Assembly: GCA_022838965.1 (NCBI GenBank) | Contig: JALHDK010000094.1 | Coordinates: 1 to 17,821, forward strand | DNA from: Actinomycetales bacterium | GTDB lineage: Bacteria; Actinomycetota; Actinomycetes; Actinomycetales; Actinomycetaceae | Length of the DNA: 17,821 nt | Direction of reading: 5' to 3' | Shown here: positions 1-9,231 of the stretch, in pieces | Layout: each line of letters starts with the position of its first letter | How positions within the stretch are numbered: position 1 is the first letter of the stretch | The notes under the pieces: model-generated | What the model saw: the letters and a program-made list of their open reading frames with translations, nothing else | The model's database searches: none | Told to the model about the DNA's origin: nothing | Translations under genes and position numbers: made by a program

Positions 1-1
1 A

Positions 2-1624
2 CTGCTGCGGGCCGAGCTCCCGAACATCCCGCTCCAGATGCTGCTCCGGGGCCGCAACACGGTGGGCTACACCCCGTACCCCACCGAGGTCACGGACGCG
101 TTCGTCCGGGAGGCGGCGGCCACGGGCATCGACATCTTCCGGATCTTCGACGCCCTCAACGACATCAACCAGATGGCACCCGCCATCACCGCCGTCCGCG
201 AGACGGGTACCGCGGTCGCCGAGGTCGCGCTCTGCTACACCGCGAATCTCAGCGACCCCGGGGAGACGCTCTACACGCTGGACTACTACCTGCGCCTCGC
301 CGAGCAGATCGTGCGTGCCGGGGCGCACGTGCTGGCCATCAAGGACATGGCGGGACTGTTGCGCCCGCGCGCGGCCGCCACCCTCGTGACCGCGCTGCGG
401 GAGCGCTTCGACCTGCCGGTTCACCTCCACACCCACGACACGGCGGGCGGACAGCTCGCCACCCTCATGGCCGCCATCGACGCGGGCGTCGACGCCGTCG
501 ACGTGGCCGTGGCGTCCATGGCCGGCACCACGAGCCAGGTCTCGATGTCTGCGCTGCTCGCGGCCCTCGAGTACACCGCGCGGCAGCCGAACCTCTCGCT
601 GGGCGCGGCGACCGCCCTGGAGCCGTACTTCGAGGCGGTGCGGGCCATGTACCGGCCGTTCGAGTCCGGCCTGCCCGGGCCGACGGGGCGCGTCTACCAC
701 CACGAGATTCCGGGGGGACAGCTCTCCAACCTGCGCCAGCAGGCCATCGCCCTGGGACTGGGCGACCGGTTCGAGGCCATCGAGGACATGTACGCCGCCG
801 CGGACCGGATCCTTGGCCGCCTGGTCAAGGTGACGCCGTCCTCCAAGGTGGTGGGGGACCTCGCCCTGCAACTCGTGGGGACGGGGGTGGATCCGGCGGC
901 GTTCGCGGCGGATCCCGGATCGTACGACATCCCCGACTCGGTGGTGCAGTTCCTCTCCGGCGAGCTCGGTGACCCGCCGGGCGGCTGGCCCGAGCCGTTC
1001 CGCACCCGGGCCCTCGCCGGGCGCTCCGTGAAGCCGCACGTCACCCCCATCTCCGCTGACGACGCCGCCGCGATCGCGCCGTCGTCGGACCCGGCGACCC
1101 GGCGGCGCACCCTCAACCGGCTGCTCTTCCCGGGCCCCACCCGGGACTACGAGGACGCGGTGGGCCGGTTCGGCGACGTCTCTGTCCTGCACACCCGCGA
1201 CTACCTCTACGGGCTGGCGACGGGCGTCGAGCACGTGATCTCCCTGGGCAGGGGCGTGCGGCTGCTCGTGACGCTGCAGGCCATCAGCGAGCCGGACGAG
1301 AAGGGCCTGCGGACCGTGATGGCCACCGTCAACGGGCAGCCCCGGCAGATCGTGGTGCGCGACCGCTCGGTCGAATCCGTGGTCAAGGCGGCGGAGAAGG
1401 CCGACCCGGCGAACCGGGGCCACGTCGCCGCTCCGTTCGCCGGCGCCGTCACCCCGACGGTGGCGGAAGGGGACGTCGTCGCCGCCGGTGACACGGTGGC
1501 CACCATCGAGGCGATGAAGATGGAGGCCGCGATCACGACGCCGGTGGGTGGCCGCGTGCAACGGGTGGCGCTGGCCGGCACCTCCCAGGTGCAGGGCGGC
1601 GACCTCGTCGTCGTGATCGCGTAG
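2..1624 (+). CDS. pyc: Pyruvate carboxylase, C-terminal part (5' end outside window)
   Basis: Pyruvate carboxylase makes oxaloacetate from pyruvate, bicarbonate and ATP to refill the TCA cycle. Only the carboxyltransferase and biotin-carrier parts are visible; the ATP-dependent biotin carboxylase part would lie upstream. The frame is open from base 2 and already reads conserved sequence (NIPLQMLLRGRN), so the Met at base 38 is internal. Seen in order: the FRIFDALND segment, the Lys of AIKDMAG (codon at 341) that is carbamylated in this family, the metal-binding HLHTHD, the PC-type segment GDVSVLHTRDYLYGL, and the biotin site EAMKMEA with its Lys codon at 1517. The GDVSV..TRD segment favours pyruvate carboxylase over oxaloacetate decarboxylase alpha or transcarboxylase 5S. 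The TAG stop lies three bases from the converging clpB stop. Confidence 0.93.
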   Translation: MLRAELPNIPLQMLLRGRNTVGYTPYPTEVTDAFVREAAATGIDIFRIFDALNDINQMAPAITAVRETGTAVAEVALCYTANLSDPGETLYTLDYYLRLAEQIVRAGAHVLAIKDMAGLLRPRAAATLVTALRERFDLPVHLHTHDTAGGQLATLMAAIDAGVDAVDVAVASMAGTTSQVSMSALLAALEYTARQPNLSLGAATALEPYFEAVRAMYRPFESGLPGPTGRVYHHEIPGGQLSNLRQQAIALGLGDRFEAIEDMYAAADRILGRLVKVTPSSKVVGDLALQLVGTGVDPAAFAADPGSYDIPDSVVQFLSGELGDPPGGWPEPFRTRALAGRSVKPHVTPISADDAAAIAPSSDPATRRRTLNRLLFPGPTRDYEDAVGRFGDVSVLHTRDYLYGLATGVEHVISLGRGVRLLVTLQAISEPDEKGLRTVMATVNGQPRQIVVRDRSVESVVKAAEKADPANRGHVAAPFAGAVTPTVAEGDVVAAGDTVATIEAMKMEAAITTPVGGRVQRVALAGTSQVQGGDLVVVIA

Positions 1625-1627
1625 GCG

Positions 1628-4231
<2,604 letters not shown>

Positions 4232-4270
4232 CAGAAGTGCCTCCCGAAAGAGTGTGTGTCCACTGCCTCC

Positions 4271-4296
4271 AACGTTGCTGAAGTTGAGTCTATTCC
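4271..4296 (-). promoter_or_regulatory. SigH/SigR-type promoter of clpB
   Basis: On the minus strand GGAAT (4296-4292) is followed after exactly 18 bases by GTT (4273-4271). This is the GGAAT-N18-GTT pattern of actinobacterial SigR/SigH (heat, oxidative and thiol stress) promoters. The start of transcription would fall about 30-35 bases before the clpB ATG. A TAGACT hexamer (minus strand) inside the same stretch could instead be a housekeeping -10, though no good -35 accompanies it. Read by eye only. Confidence 0.6.
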
Positions 4297-4307
4297 ACTC
4301 AACTTCA
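4279..4307. promoter_or_regulatory. HAIR operator (HspR-binding inverted repeat)
   Basis: A perfect inverted repeat, TGAAGTTGAGT-N7-ACTCAACTTCA, has 11-base arms. Its core TTGAGT-N7-ACTCAA matches the HAIR consensus CTTGAGT-N7-ACTCAAG except for the outermost base on each side. It lies about 50 bases upstream of the clpB start. The GGAAT -35 element of the predicted promoter sits in and beside its spacer, so bound HspR should block RNA polymerase. The site also lies about 75 bases upstream of the -10 of the divergent kinase-like gene. Confidence 0.88.
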
Positions 4308-4380
4308 CGGCGCAGCCGAGCCGTGCGGAAGGTCCCGCCCGGCCGTCAGCACGCTGTTCCGCCCCGACCCGGCAAGTGTC

Positions 4381-4391
4381 TGGGATACGAT
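4381..4391 (+). promoter_or_regulatory. Candidate promoter of first kinase-like gene
   Basis: TGGGATACGAT contains a -10-like TACGAT at 4386-4391, 39 bases before the ATG at 4431. The same 11 bases occur at the matching place before the second copy, within a longer similar upstream stretch starting GTTCCGCCCC. No good -35 is visible, so a TG-type extended -10 or an activator may be needed. Confidence 0.45.
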
Positions 4392-4430
4392 CCGAAACAA
4401 GAATCTCCGCTCACCGCCGAGGAGCCAATC

Positions 4431-5051
4431 ATGCCCGCCGCCAAGGATTCCTCCCTTCCGCTCGTCATCACGATGTGGGAGACGTATGGATCGAACATGG
4501 AACCGGTGGCAGCCCGCGTGGGCGAAATCCTCGGTATTCCGGTATACCGCCAGGCGTTCTCCTCCGAGGACATCGAACAGATTGCGGCGGAGGACCGGAC
4601 CGGGCGGGCCGCGAAGCTCACCCGCCGGCTGTCCACGGGCGCCCAGCCTGCCGAGATGACCTCCCACGAGATCGAGGCCGCGGGCCAGGCCCACGCCCGC
4701 GAGTGCGTCGCCTACGTGACGGAACGCGCCAAGGGCGGCGGCGTCATCCAGGGCCGCAACGGCGCCTTCATCCTGCGGGACCGCCCCAACACCCTGCACG
4801 TGAAACTTGATGGCCAGCCCGAGAAGCGCGTCGAGCGGGCCGCCCGGCTCGCGAACATCCCCCTGGCGCGCGCCGCCCGGCGGCAGCGAATCGAGGACGA
4901 GATCCGGGTGGAGACCTCGCTGCTGTCCTTCGGGAACGACCCGCGGGACATCGAGAACTACGACGTCATCCTGAACACCACCATGCAGGACACGGAGGAG
5001 ACCGCGCAGATCATCGCGGCCCTCGCCCGGATCCGCGCCAACGCCTCCTGA
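4431..5051 (+). CDS. Cytidylate kinase-like family protein, copy 1
   Basis: This 206-residue protein resembles the cytidylate kinase-like family (P-loop fold related to CMP kinase); substrate unknown. Shared features are the N-terminal beta strand and turn LVITMWETYGS (11-21), GIPVY (35-39), a VIQGRNGAFILRDRPN segment (105-120), an Arg-rich RVERAARL lid-like stretch (133-140), and the C-terminal DPRDIENYDVILNT (170-183). The nucleotide loop is unusual: where many relatives read REYGSGG, this reads ETYGSNM, with no canonical GxxGxGK. The ATG was chosen because GAGGAG lies six bases upstream and because the second copy begins identically; the frame is open further upstream only as antisense of clpB. 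It is transcribed divergently from clpB and followed by a tandem paralogue. Kinase activity is uncertain. Confidence 0.85.
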   Translation: MPAAKDSSLPLVITMWETYGSNMEPVAARVGEILGIPVYRQAFSSEDIEQIAAEDRTGRAAKLTRRLSTGAQPAEMTSHEIEAAGQAHARECVAYVTERAKGGGVIQGRNGAFILRDRPNTLHVKLDGQPEKRVERAARLANIPLARAARRQRIEDEIRVETSLLSFGNDPRDIENYDVILNTTMQDTEETAQIIAALARIRANAS

Positions 5052-5084
5052 CCCGCACAGTTCCGCCCCGGCCCGCCAATCCGC

Positions 5085-5095
5085 TGGGATACGAT
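5085..5095 (+). promoter_or_regulatory. Candidate promoter of second kinase-like gene
   Basis: The same TGGGATACGAT as at 4381-4391, here 40 bases before the ATG at 5136 and 34 bases after the stop of copy 1. Its presence suggests that the duplicated unit carried its own promoter and that the two genes can be expressed separately. Confidence 0.42.
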
Positions 5096-5135
5096 CACAA
5101 GCACATCTCCAGAATTCCTGCCCGAGGAGCCGATC

Positions 5136-5705
5136 ATGCCCGCCGCCAAGGATTCCTCCCTCCCCCTGGTCATCACCATGTGGGAGACGTACGGATCGAA
5201 CATGGAAGCGGTGGCGAAGCGGGTCGGCGAACTTCTGGGCATCCCGGTGTATCCCCAGGGGCTGTCGTCCGCCAAGATCGAGGAGCTGGCAGCCGAGGAC
5301 CGGACCGGGCGCGCGGCGGAGTTCGCCCGCAGGCTCGCCCTCGGCAAGGAGGCCACCGGCGTGATGACGGCGGAGGACGAGGAGGCGTTCAGGGAACTCG
5401 CCCGGAAGAACACCGAGGTTGTCCGGGCGCGGGCCGAGGGTGGCGGCGTGATCCAGGGACGCAACGGCGCCTTCATCCTGCGGGACCGCCCCAACACCCT
5501 GCACGTCAAGCTCGACGGCATCGCGGAGAAGCGCATCGAACGGGCCGCGCGGCTCGATGACATCACGCTGGAGCGCTCCGCCGCACGGCAGGCGATCGAG
5601 GACGACGTCCGGGTCGAGACGTCGCTGCAGGCCTTCCAGTGGGACCCCCGGGACATCGAGTCCTACGACGCCATCCTGAACACGAGCTTCCAGGACACCG
5701 AGGAG
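5136..5705 (+). pseudogene. Cytidylate kinase-like protein, copy 2, native 3' end and stop lost
   Basis: This tandem paralogue of 4431-5051 has 190 codons that align without gaps. The first 24 residues are identical, as is a 27-residue block around GRNGAFILRDRPN. It has the same variant loop, YGSNM. Similarity stops at DTEE: copy 1 continues with 16 residues (TAQIIAALARIRANAS), whereas here the next base is already the first base of the complement of the opposite-strand gene's stop codon. There is no stop in frame until 6642-6644, so translation would add about 312 residues of antisense sequence, making a 502-residue product. The start is firm: GAGGAG lies six bases before the ATG. It could be a damaged gene, a functional protein with a foreign tail, or an assembly join. 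The recognised fold is nearly complete, lacking only the last helix. Confidence 0.6.
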
Positions 5706-6617
5706 TCAAGGCTGGTCTGGCCTGACCGCGGCGATCTCCACCCGGTTGAGCACGGCCTGCGCCTTCACCAGGGACGGGACGTACTCGCCACCGAAACCCA
5801 ACGCGCTCGCGATCCCGAGCGCCTCGTGGACCGCGTCACCCACAGGAACGGGCACCCCGGCCTCCCCCGCCAGGCGCGTGTAGTACCGGACGTCCTTGCG
5901 GGCGTTGTCGAGCTGGAACACCATCCCGGCGTAGTCCCCGTCCAGGGCCCGCCCCATCAGATGCAGCAGGCGGGAGTCCGCGGTGCCGAATCCGAGGATG
6001 GTCTCCACGTCCCGCGGATCCAGACCGGACGTGGCGGCCACGGCGAACCCCTCCGCGAGGGAAGTGGCAATCGCCTGGATCACGAAGTTGTTGATCAGCT
6101 TGAGGGTGTGCCCGGCCCCGGTGCCGCCGGGCCGCAGGATGCGCCCGGCGAACGCCTCCAGCACCGGTCGCACCACCGCGAAGAGAGCGTCGTCGGCTCC
6201 CACGATCACGTTGAGCGTGCCCGCCTCCGCCTCCGCGGGCCCCAGCGTCAGCGGGGCGTCCACGAACCCCACCCCGCGTGCCGCGCAGACGGCCGCGAGA
6301 CGGCGTGTGGACGACGGCTCGCTCGTCGAGGTGTCGACGATCACCAGGCCCGGGCGTGGATCGGTGAGGAGACCGCCGTCGCCCAGGACCACGGCCTCAA
6401 CATCGGCCGAGGAGGTGACGCACAGCACCACGACGTCGGACGTCGTCCCGAGCTCCGCAAGGGTTCCGACCTCCTCGGCTCCGCCCGCGACCAGGTCCGC
6501 CACCCGCTCCGACGGACGCCGCACCGTGAAGGCGAGCGGGAATCCGGCACGCTGAATGTTGCGGGCGATCCCGTGGCCCATCAGCCCGGTGGCGCCGACG
6601 AACCCCACACGGGTCAT
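5706..6617 (-). CDS. NAD(P)-binding beta-hydroxyacid dehydrogenase family oxidoreductase
   Basis: This 303-residue protein belongs to the 3-hydroxyisobutyrate/tartronate semialdehyde/6-phosphogluconate dehydrogenase family, which oxidises beta-hydroxyacids with NAD(P). The N-terminal Rossmann fold has the glycine loop GATGLMG (8-14), where relatives usually read GLGxMG. The substrate signature near 120-135 reads DAPLTLGPAEAEAGTL in place of the usual DAPVSGG...GTL. The catalytic Lys (173) in GHTLKLINN is present, with the two Asn three and four residues later. TVRRPSE at the end of the second strand suggests NADP preference. The ATG overlaps the stop of the upstream AhpD-like gene (ATGA), indicating translational coupling. 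Its TGA abuts the truncated kinase-like copy on the other strand. True substrate unknown; the altered signature argues against a plain 3-hydroxyisobutyrate dehydrogenase. Confidence 0.85.
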   Translation of the reverse strand: MTRVGFVGATGLMGHGIARNIQRAGFPLAFTVRRPSERVADLVAGGAEEVGTLAELGTTSDVVVLCVTSSADVEAVVLGDGGLLTDPRPGLVIVDTSTSEPSSTRRLAAVCAARGVGFVDAPLTLGPAEAEAGTLNVIVGADDALFAVVRPVLEAFAGRILRPGGTGAGHTLKLINNFVIQAIATSLAEGFAVAATSGLDPRDVETILGFGTADSRLLHLMGRALDGDYAGMVFQLDNARKDVRYYTRLAGEAGVPVPVGDAVHEALGIASALGFGGEYVPSLVKAQAVLNRVEIAAVRPDQP

Positions 6618-6982
6618 TCGGAGGCCCGCCTCCGGCTGGCGTAGTACTCCTCGAACTCGAGGAACGCGTCAAAGGCCCGCGGGCCGTACACCGTTCCCGG
6701 TCCGCCACCCAGCAGGATCGCCACGCCGATCGCCTCGGCGACCTCCTGTTGCGTCGCGCCCGCGCGCGCCGCGGCCCGGGCGTGCGTGGCGATGCAGCCG
6801 TCGCACCGCTGGCCCACGCCGAGCGCGAGCGCGATGAGTTCCTTGGTCCTGGTGTCCAGGGCCCCGGGGGCCGTGGCGGCCTTCCCCATCGCCGAGAATC
6901 CGGCGTACACGTCAGGAACGAGAGCGCGGAGCTTGCCCGCCGGTTCTCGAAGACCCTCCAGCACGTCCCGCCCATTGCCCAT
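6614..6982 (-). CDS. Carboxymuconolactone decarboxylase / AhpD-like protein
   Basis: A 122-residue all-helical protein of the CMD/AhpD family. It has the redox motif C60-x-x-C63-x-x-x-H67 (RCDGCIATH) and the preceding TKELIALAL helix containing Glu48. Members with this CxxC plus His act as thiol-dependent alkylhydroperoxidases; others are decarboxylases or of unknown role. The ATG at 6982 (MGNGRDV) was chosen because GGAAAGG lies nine bases upstream. A 27-codon extension to 7063 is open but has no ribosome site and a non-protein-like composition. Its TGA overlaps the ATG of the dehydrogenase by four bases, so the two are probably one operon, perhaps detoxifying peroxides or aldehydes. That pairing of roles is inference. 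Confidence 0.85.
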   Translation of the reverse strand: MGNGRDVLEGLREPAGKLRALVPDVYAGFSAMGKAATAPGALDTRTKELIALALGVGQRCDGCIATHARAAARAGATQQEVAEAIGVAILLGGGPGTVYGPRAFDAFLEFEEYYASRRRASE

Positions 6983-7092
6983 GGAAACCCGCCTTTCCGT
7001 CGGTCTGACGCCCCTGCGGCGTGTCTCCCCCACGGTATACGTGTCCGCCCCCACACGGGGCACGGCAGGACGGGCGTGTGGAGCGCCAGCCC

Positions 7093-7641
7093 CTAGCTCT
7101 CCTCGAGCCGCTTGGTGAGCTCGTCCAGTTGCCGGTTCAGGTCGTCGATCCGGGCCTGGAGGTCGGAGATCTGGGCCGCCGTCGCGGCGTCGAGCGAGGA
7201 CTTGGCGGCCTCGAGCTCCGCCCGGGAGGCGGCCAGCGCGGCCTCGGACCGGGCGATCTCCTCGCGCGCGGAGGCGGCCGTCCCCTCCACGCCCCGCCGG
7301 GCGTAGGCGGCGCTGTTGTCGATCGCTGCCTGGGCCTCCTCGATGGCGGCGTTCGTCGAGTTCACCGCGGCCTCCAGCTCGCTGCGGGCATCCCCCGCCA
7401 TCCCGGTGACCTTGCCGCGGAGTTCCTCGACGGCGTCACGGGCCGCCTGGGCGTCCGCGCGGGCGGCCTCCACCTCCTCGGTCAGCTTGGCGATGATCTC
7501 GCTGGCCTTGGCCGAGGCGGAGGCGAGCGCCGAGGCCGCGGAGGCGGCGGTGTCCTTCGGCTGTTCGCCGGAGGAGCAGCCCACGAGGAGCAGGCTGGCC
7601 GCGAGGACGGCGGCGGCGGTGCGGGACGGGAAGCGGATCAT
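7093..7641 (-). CDS. Coiled-coil lipoprotein, function unknown
   Basis: This 182-residue protein has a lipoprotein signal: a short basic start (MIRFPSR), a hydrophobic core, then a lipobox LLVG-C with the lipid-bearing Cys at 22. The rest is almost entirely helical, Ala/Glu-rich sequence (about 35-182) with heptad-like spacing, ending ISDLQARIDDLNRQLDELTKRLEES, strongly predictive of a coiled coil. It should be anchored to the outer face of the cytoplasmic membrane. The ATG at 7641 was chosen over one nine codons upstream because CAGGAG lies five bases before it and it gives a typical signal peptide. It lies between the amidase and the AhpD-like gene on the same strand. I do not recognise a named family. 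Confidence 0.8.
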   Translation of the reverse strand: MIRFPSRTAAAVLAASLLLVGCSSGEQPKDTAASAASALASASAKASEIIAKLTEEVEAARADAQAARDAVEELRGKVTGMAGDARSELEAAVNSTNAAIEEAQAAIDNSAAYARRGVEGTAASAREEIARSEAALAASRAELEAAKSSLDAATAAQISDLQARIDDLNRQLDELTKRLEES

Positions 7642-7699
7642 GGTCACTCCTGGGTTGGCTACCTTCACTGTCCGTCACCGCGACGCCGCGATGCAAGCA

Positions 7700-7729
7700 G
7701 CGGGGATCACCCGGAGCGGGTAATCCCGC
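7700..7729 (-). terminator. Hairpin over the amidase stop codon, possible terminator
   Basis: On the minus strand GCGGGATTACCCG and CGGGTGATCCCCGC pair around a three-base loop, with one G-U pair and one bulged C. The stem covers the amidase TGA. No T-run follows, so intrinsic termination is uncertain; it could instead stabilise the mRNA 3' end or pause polymerase. Confidence 0.35.
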
Positions 7730-9164
7730 GCGTCCGCGGTTCGCACGTGAGCGGCCAGGGGTCGGCCGCCTCGAGGAGTGCCGCGAGACCGAACAGCTCC
7801 TCCTCCTGGCCGGCCCGCACCCCGCCGAGCATGACGCCGAAGGGCAACTCGCCGCCGTCGACCAGGGCGCGGTGCAGCGGCAGCGAGATGGCCGGGGCGC
7901 CCGTCATGTTCCACACGCTGGTCCAGGGGGTGAAGCGCTTCTGCGCCTCGAAGTCGGCGGCCGGGTCGGGCAGGTTGAGCTCGGCGGGCGGGAGCGGCGG
8001 CTGGGCGAGCGTGGGAGTCAGGATGATGTCGAAGGCCGCCCACGCTCCGGCGATCTGGCGGCCGAGCTGCTGCATCCGCCCGTGCGCCGCGGCGTACTCC
8101 ACTCCCGTCACAGCCCGGCCGATGCCGCGCTGCCAGCGGGTGAGCGCCGTGAGAAGCTGCTCGGCCTCCGGCGGCACCGGCACCTGGGCGGCCATCGTGG
8201 TCCACAGGGGCATGAACGCCATCCAGTCCTCGCCCGTCATGGGCCGGGGGGCCTCATCGAGGTGATGCCCGAGTCCCTCGAGCAGCCGCGCCGCCCGGGT
8301 GACCGCGGCGCGCGCCTCCGGGTGGACGGGGGCGTCGTCGGCGATGACCGGGTCGGTCAGCACCCCGACACGCAGCGGCGGCAGGGGGGCGTCACAGGCG
8401 GCCAGGAACGACGACGCCGGCGCGGGCGCGCGGTACGTGTCGCCCGGCCAGGGGTGGGCGAGAACGTCCAGGAAGGCGGCGGAATCGCGGACGGTCCGCG
8501 TGATCACGCCGTCGGTGGCGAGTCCGGGGCCCTCCGCGCGGTGCGGCCCCGGCGAGACGCGACCGCGCGAGGGCTTCATCCCCACCACGGCGCAGCAGGC
8601 GGCGGGAATCCGGATCGAGCCGCCGCCGTCGGACGCGTGCGCGGCCGGGACAACGCCGGCGGCGACGGCGGCCGCCGCCCCGCCCGATGACCCGCCCGCG
8701 GTGCGCGAGAGATCCCACGGGGTGCGCGCCGCCGGCCCGGCGGCCGGCTCCGTGTAGCAGGGGAGCCCGAACTCGGGAGTCGTGGTCTTGCCCACCATCA
8801 CCGTCCCGGCCCGGCGCAGCAACGTCACCACCCCGTCATCGACCGGGGCGACGAACCCGCGGAGCGCCAGCGAACCCGCCTCGAACGGAACACCGGCCAC
8901 CATCGCCAGGTCCTTGACGGGCACGGGCACGCCGAGGAACGGCGGGACCGGGGCCGAGGTGCGGCGATGGTCCGCCAGCGCCGCGTCGGCGGCGGCGGCT
9001 TGGGCGGCCGCCAGTGCGGGGGTGACGTGGGCGAACGCCCCCACCCTGGCCCCGACCGTGGCCATCCGGTCCTCCGTGTGCGCGAGGACCTCGGCGGCGG
9101 AGACCTCCCCGCGGCGCAGGGCGGCGGCGAGATCGAGGGCGGACAGTTCGTGCACGGCGGTCAT
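7707..9164 (-). CDS. Amidase signature family hydrolase
   Basis: A 485-residue amidase-signature enzyme, which hydrolyses a carboxamide through a Ser-cisSer-Lys triad. All three are visible with the family spacing: Lys84 in PVPVKDLA, cis-Ser159 in the glycine/serine-rich AGGSSGG, and nucleophile Ser183 in SDGGGSIRIPA. The C-terminal part has the usual FDIILTPTLAQPPLP and WNMTGAPAISLPL segments. It is not obviously GatA: it is a stand-alone gene with no gatC or gatB nearby, so it more likely acts on small amides, peptides or esters. The ATG at 9164 has only a weak upstream ribosome site. It is divergent from rlmC (67 bases between starts) and followed by the lipoprotein gene. Confidence 0.92.
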   Translation of the reverse strand: MTAVHELSALDLAAALRRGEVSAAEVLAHTEDRMATVGARVGAFAHVTPALAAAQAAAADAALADHRRTSAPVPPFLGVPVPVKDLAMVAGVPFEAGSLALRGFVAPVDDGVVTLLRRAGTVMVGKTTTPEFGLPCYTEPAAGPAARTPWDLSRTAGGSSGGAAAAVAAGVVPAAHASDGGGSIRIPAACCAVVGMKPSRGRVSPGPHRAEGPGLATDGVITRTVRDSAAFLDVLAHPWPGDTYRAPAPASSFLAACDAPLPPLRVGVLTDPVIADDAPVHPEARAAVTRAARLLEGLGHHLDEAPRPMTGEDWMAFMPLWTTMAAQVPVPPEAEQLLTALTRWQRGIGRAVTGVEYAAAHGRMQQLGRQIAGAWAAFDIILTPTLAQPPLPPAELNLPDPAADFEAQKRFTPWTSVWNMTGAPAISLPLHRALVDGGELPFGVMLGGVRAGQEEELFGLAALLEAADPWPLTCEPRTRGITRSG

Positions 9165-9217
9165 GCGGGCAGCCCACCACGTCAGCTCCGGGATCGCAAG
9201 GCCCGCCGCGCCTCGCG

Positions 9218-9223
9218 TAGCCT
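9218..9223 (+). promoter_or_regulatory. Possible leaderless promoter of rlmC
   Basis: TAGCCT fits the actinobacterial TAnnnT -10 and ends eight bases before the rlmC ATG, with no Shine-Dalgarno in between. This is the usual geometry of a leaderless transcript starting at or next to the A of ATG. No convincing -35 is seen. Confidence 0.35.
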
Positions 9224-9231
9224 TGACGGCG

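Noticed and set aside
4305..5504. Minus-strand frame opposite both kinase-like genes containing an apparent internal repeat
   Set aside because: The repeat simply mirrors the tandem duplication on the plus strand.
7031..7045. GTATAC-centred near-palindrome upstream of the AhpD-like gene
   Set aside because: Arms are short and imperfect, and no matching copy or regulator gene is nearby, so an operator cannot be supported.
6983..7063. 27-codon N-terminal extension of the AhpD-like protein
   Set aside because: No ribosome site, no family similarity, and a better start with GGAAAGG at 6982.
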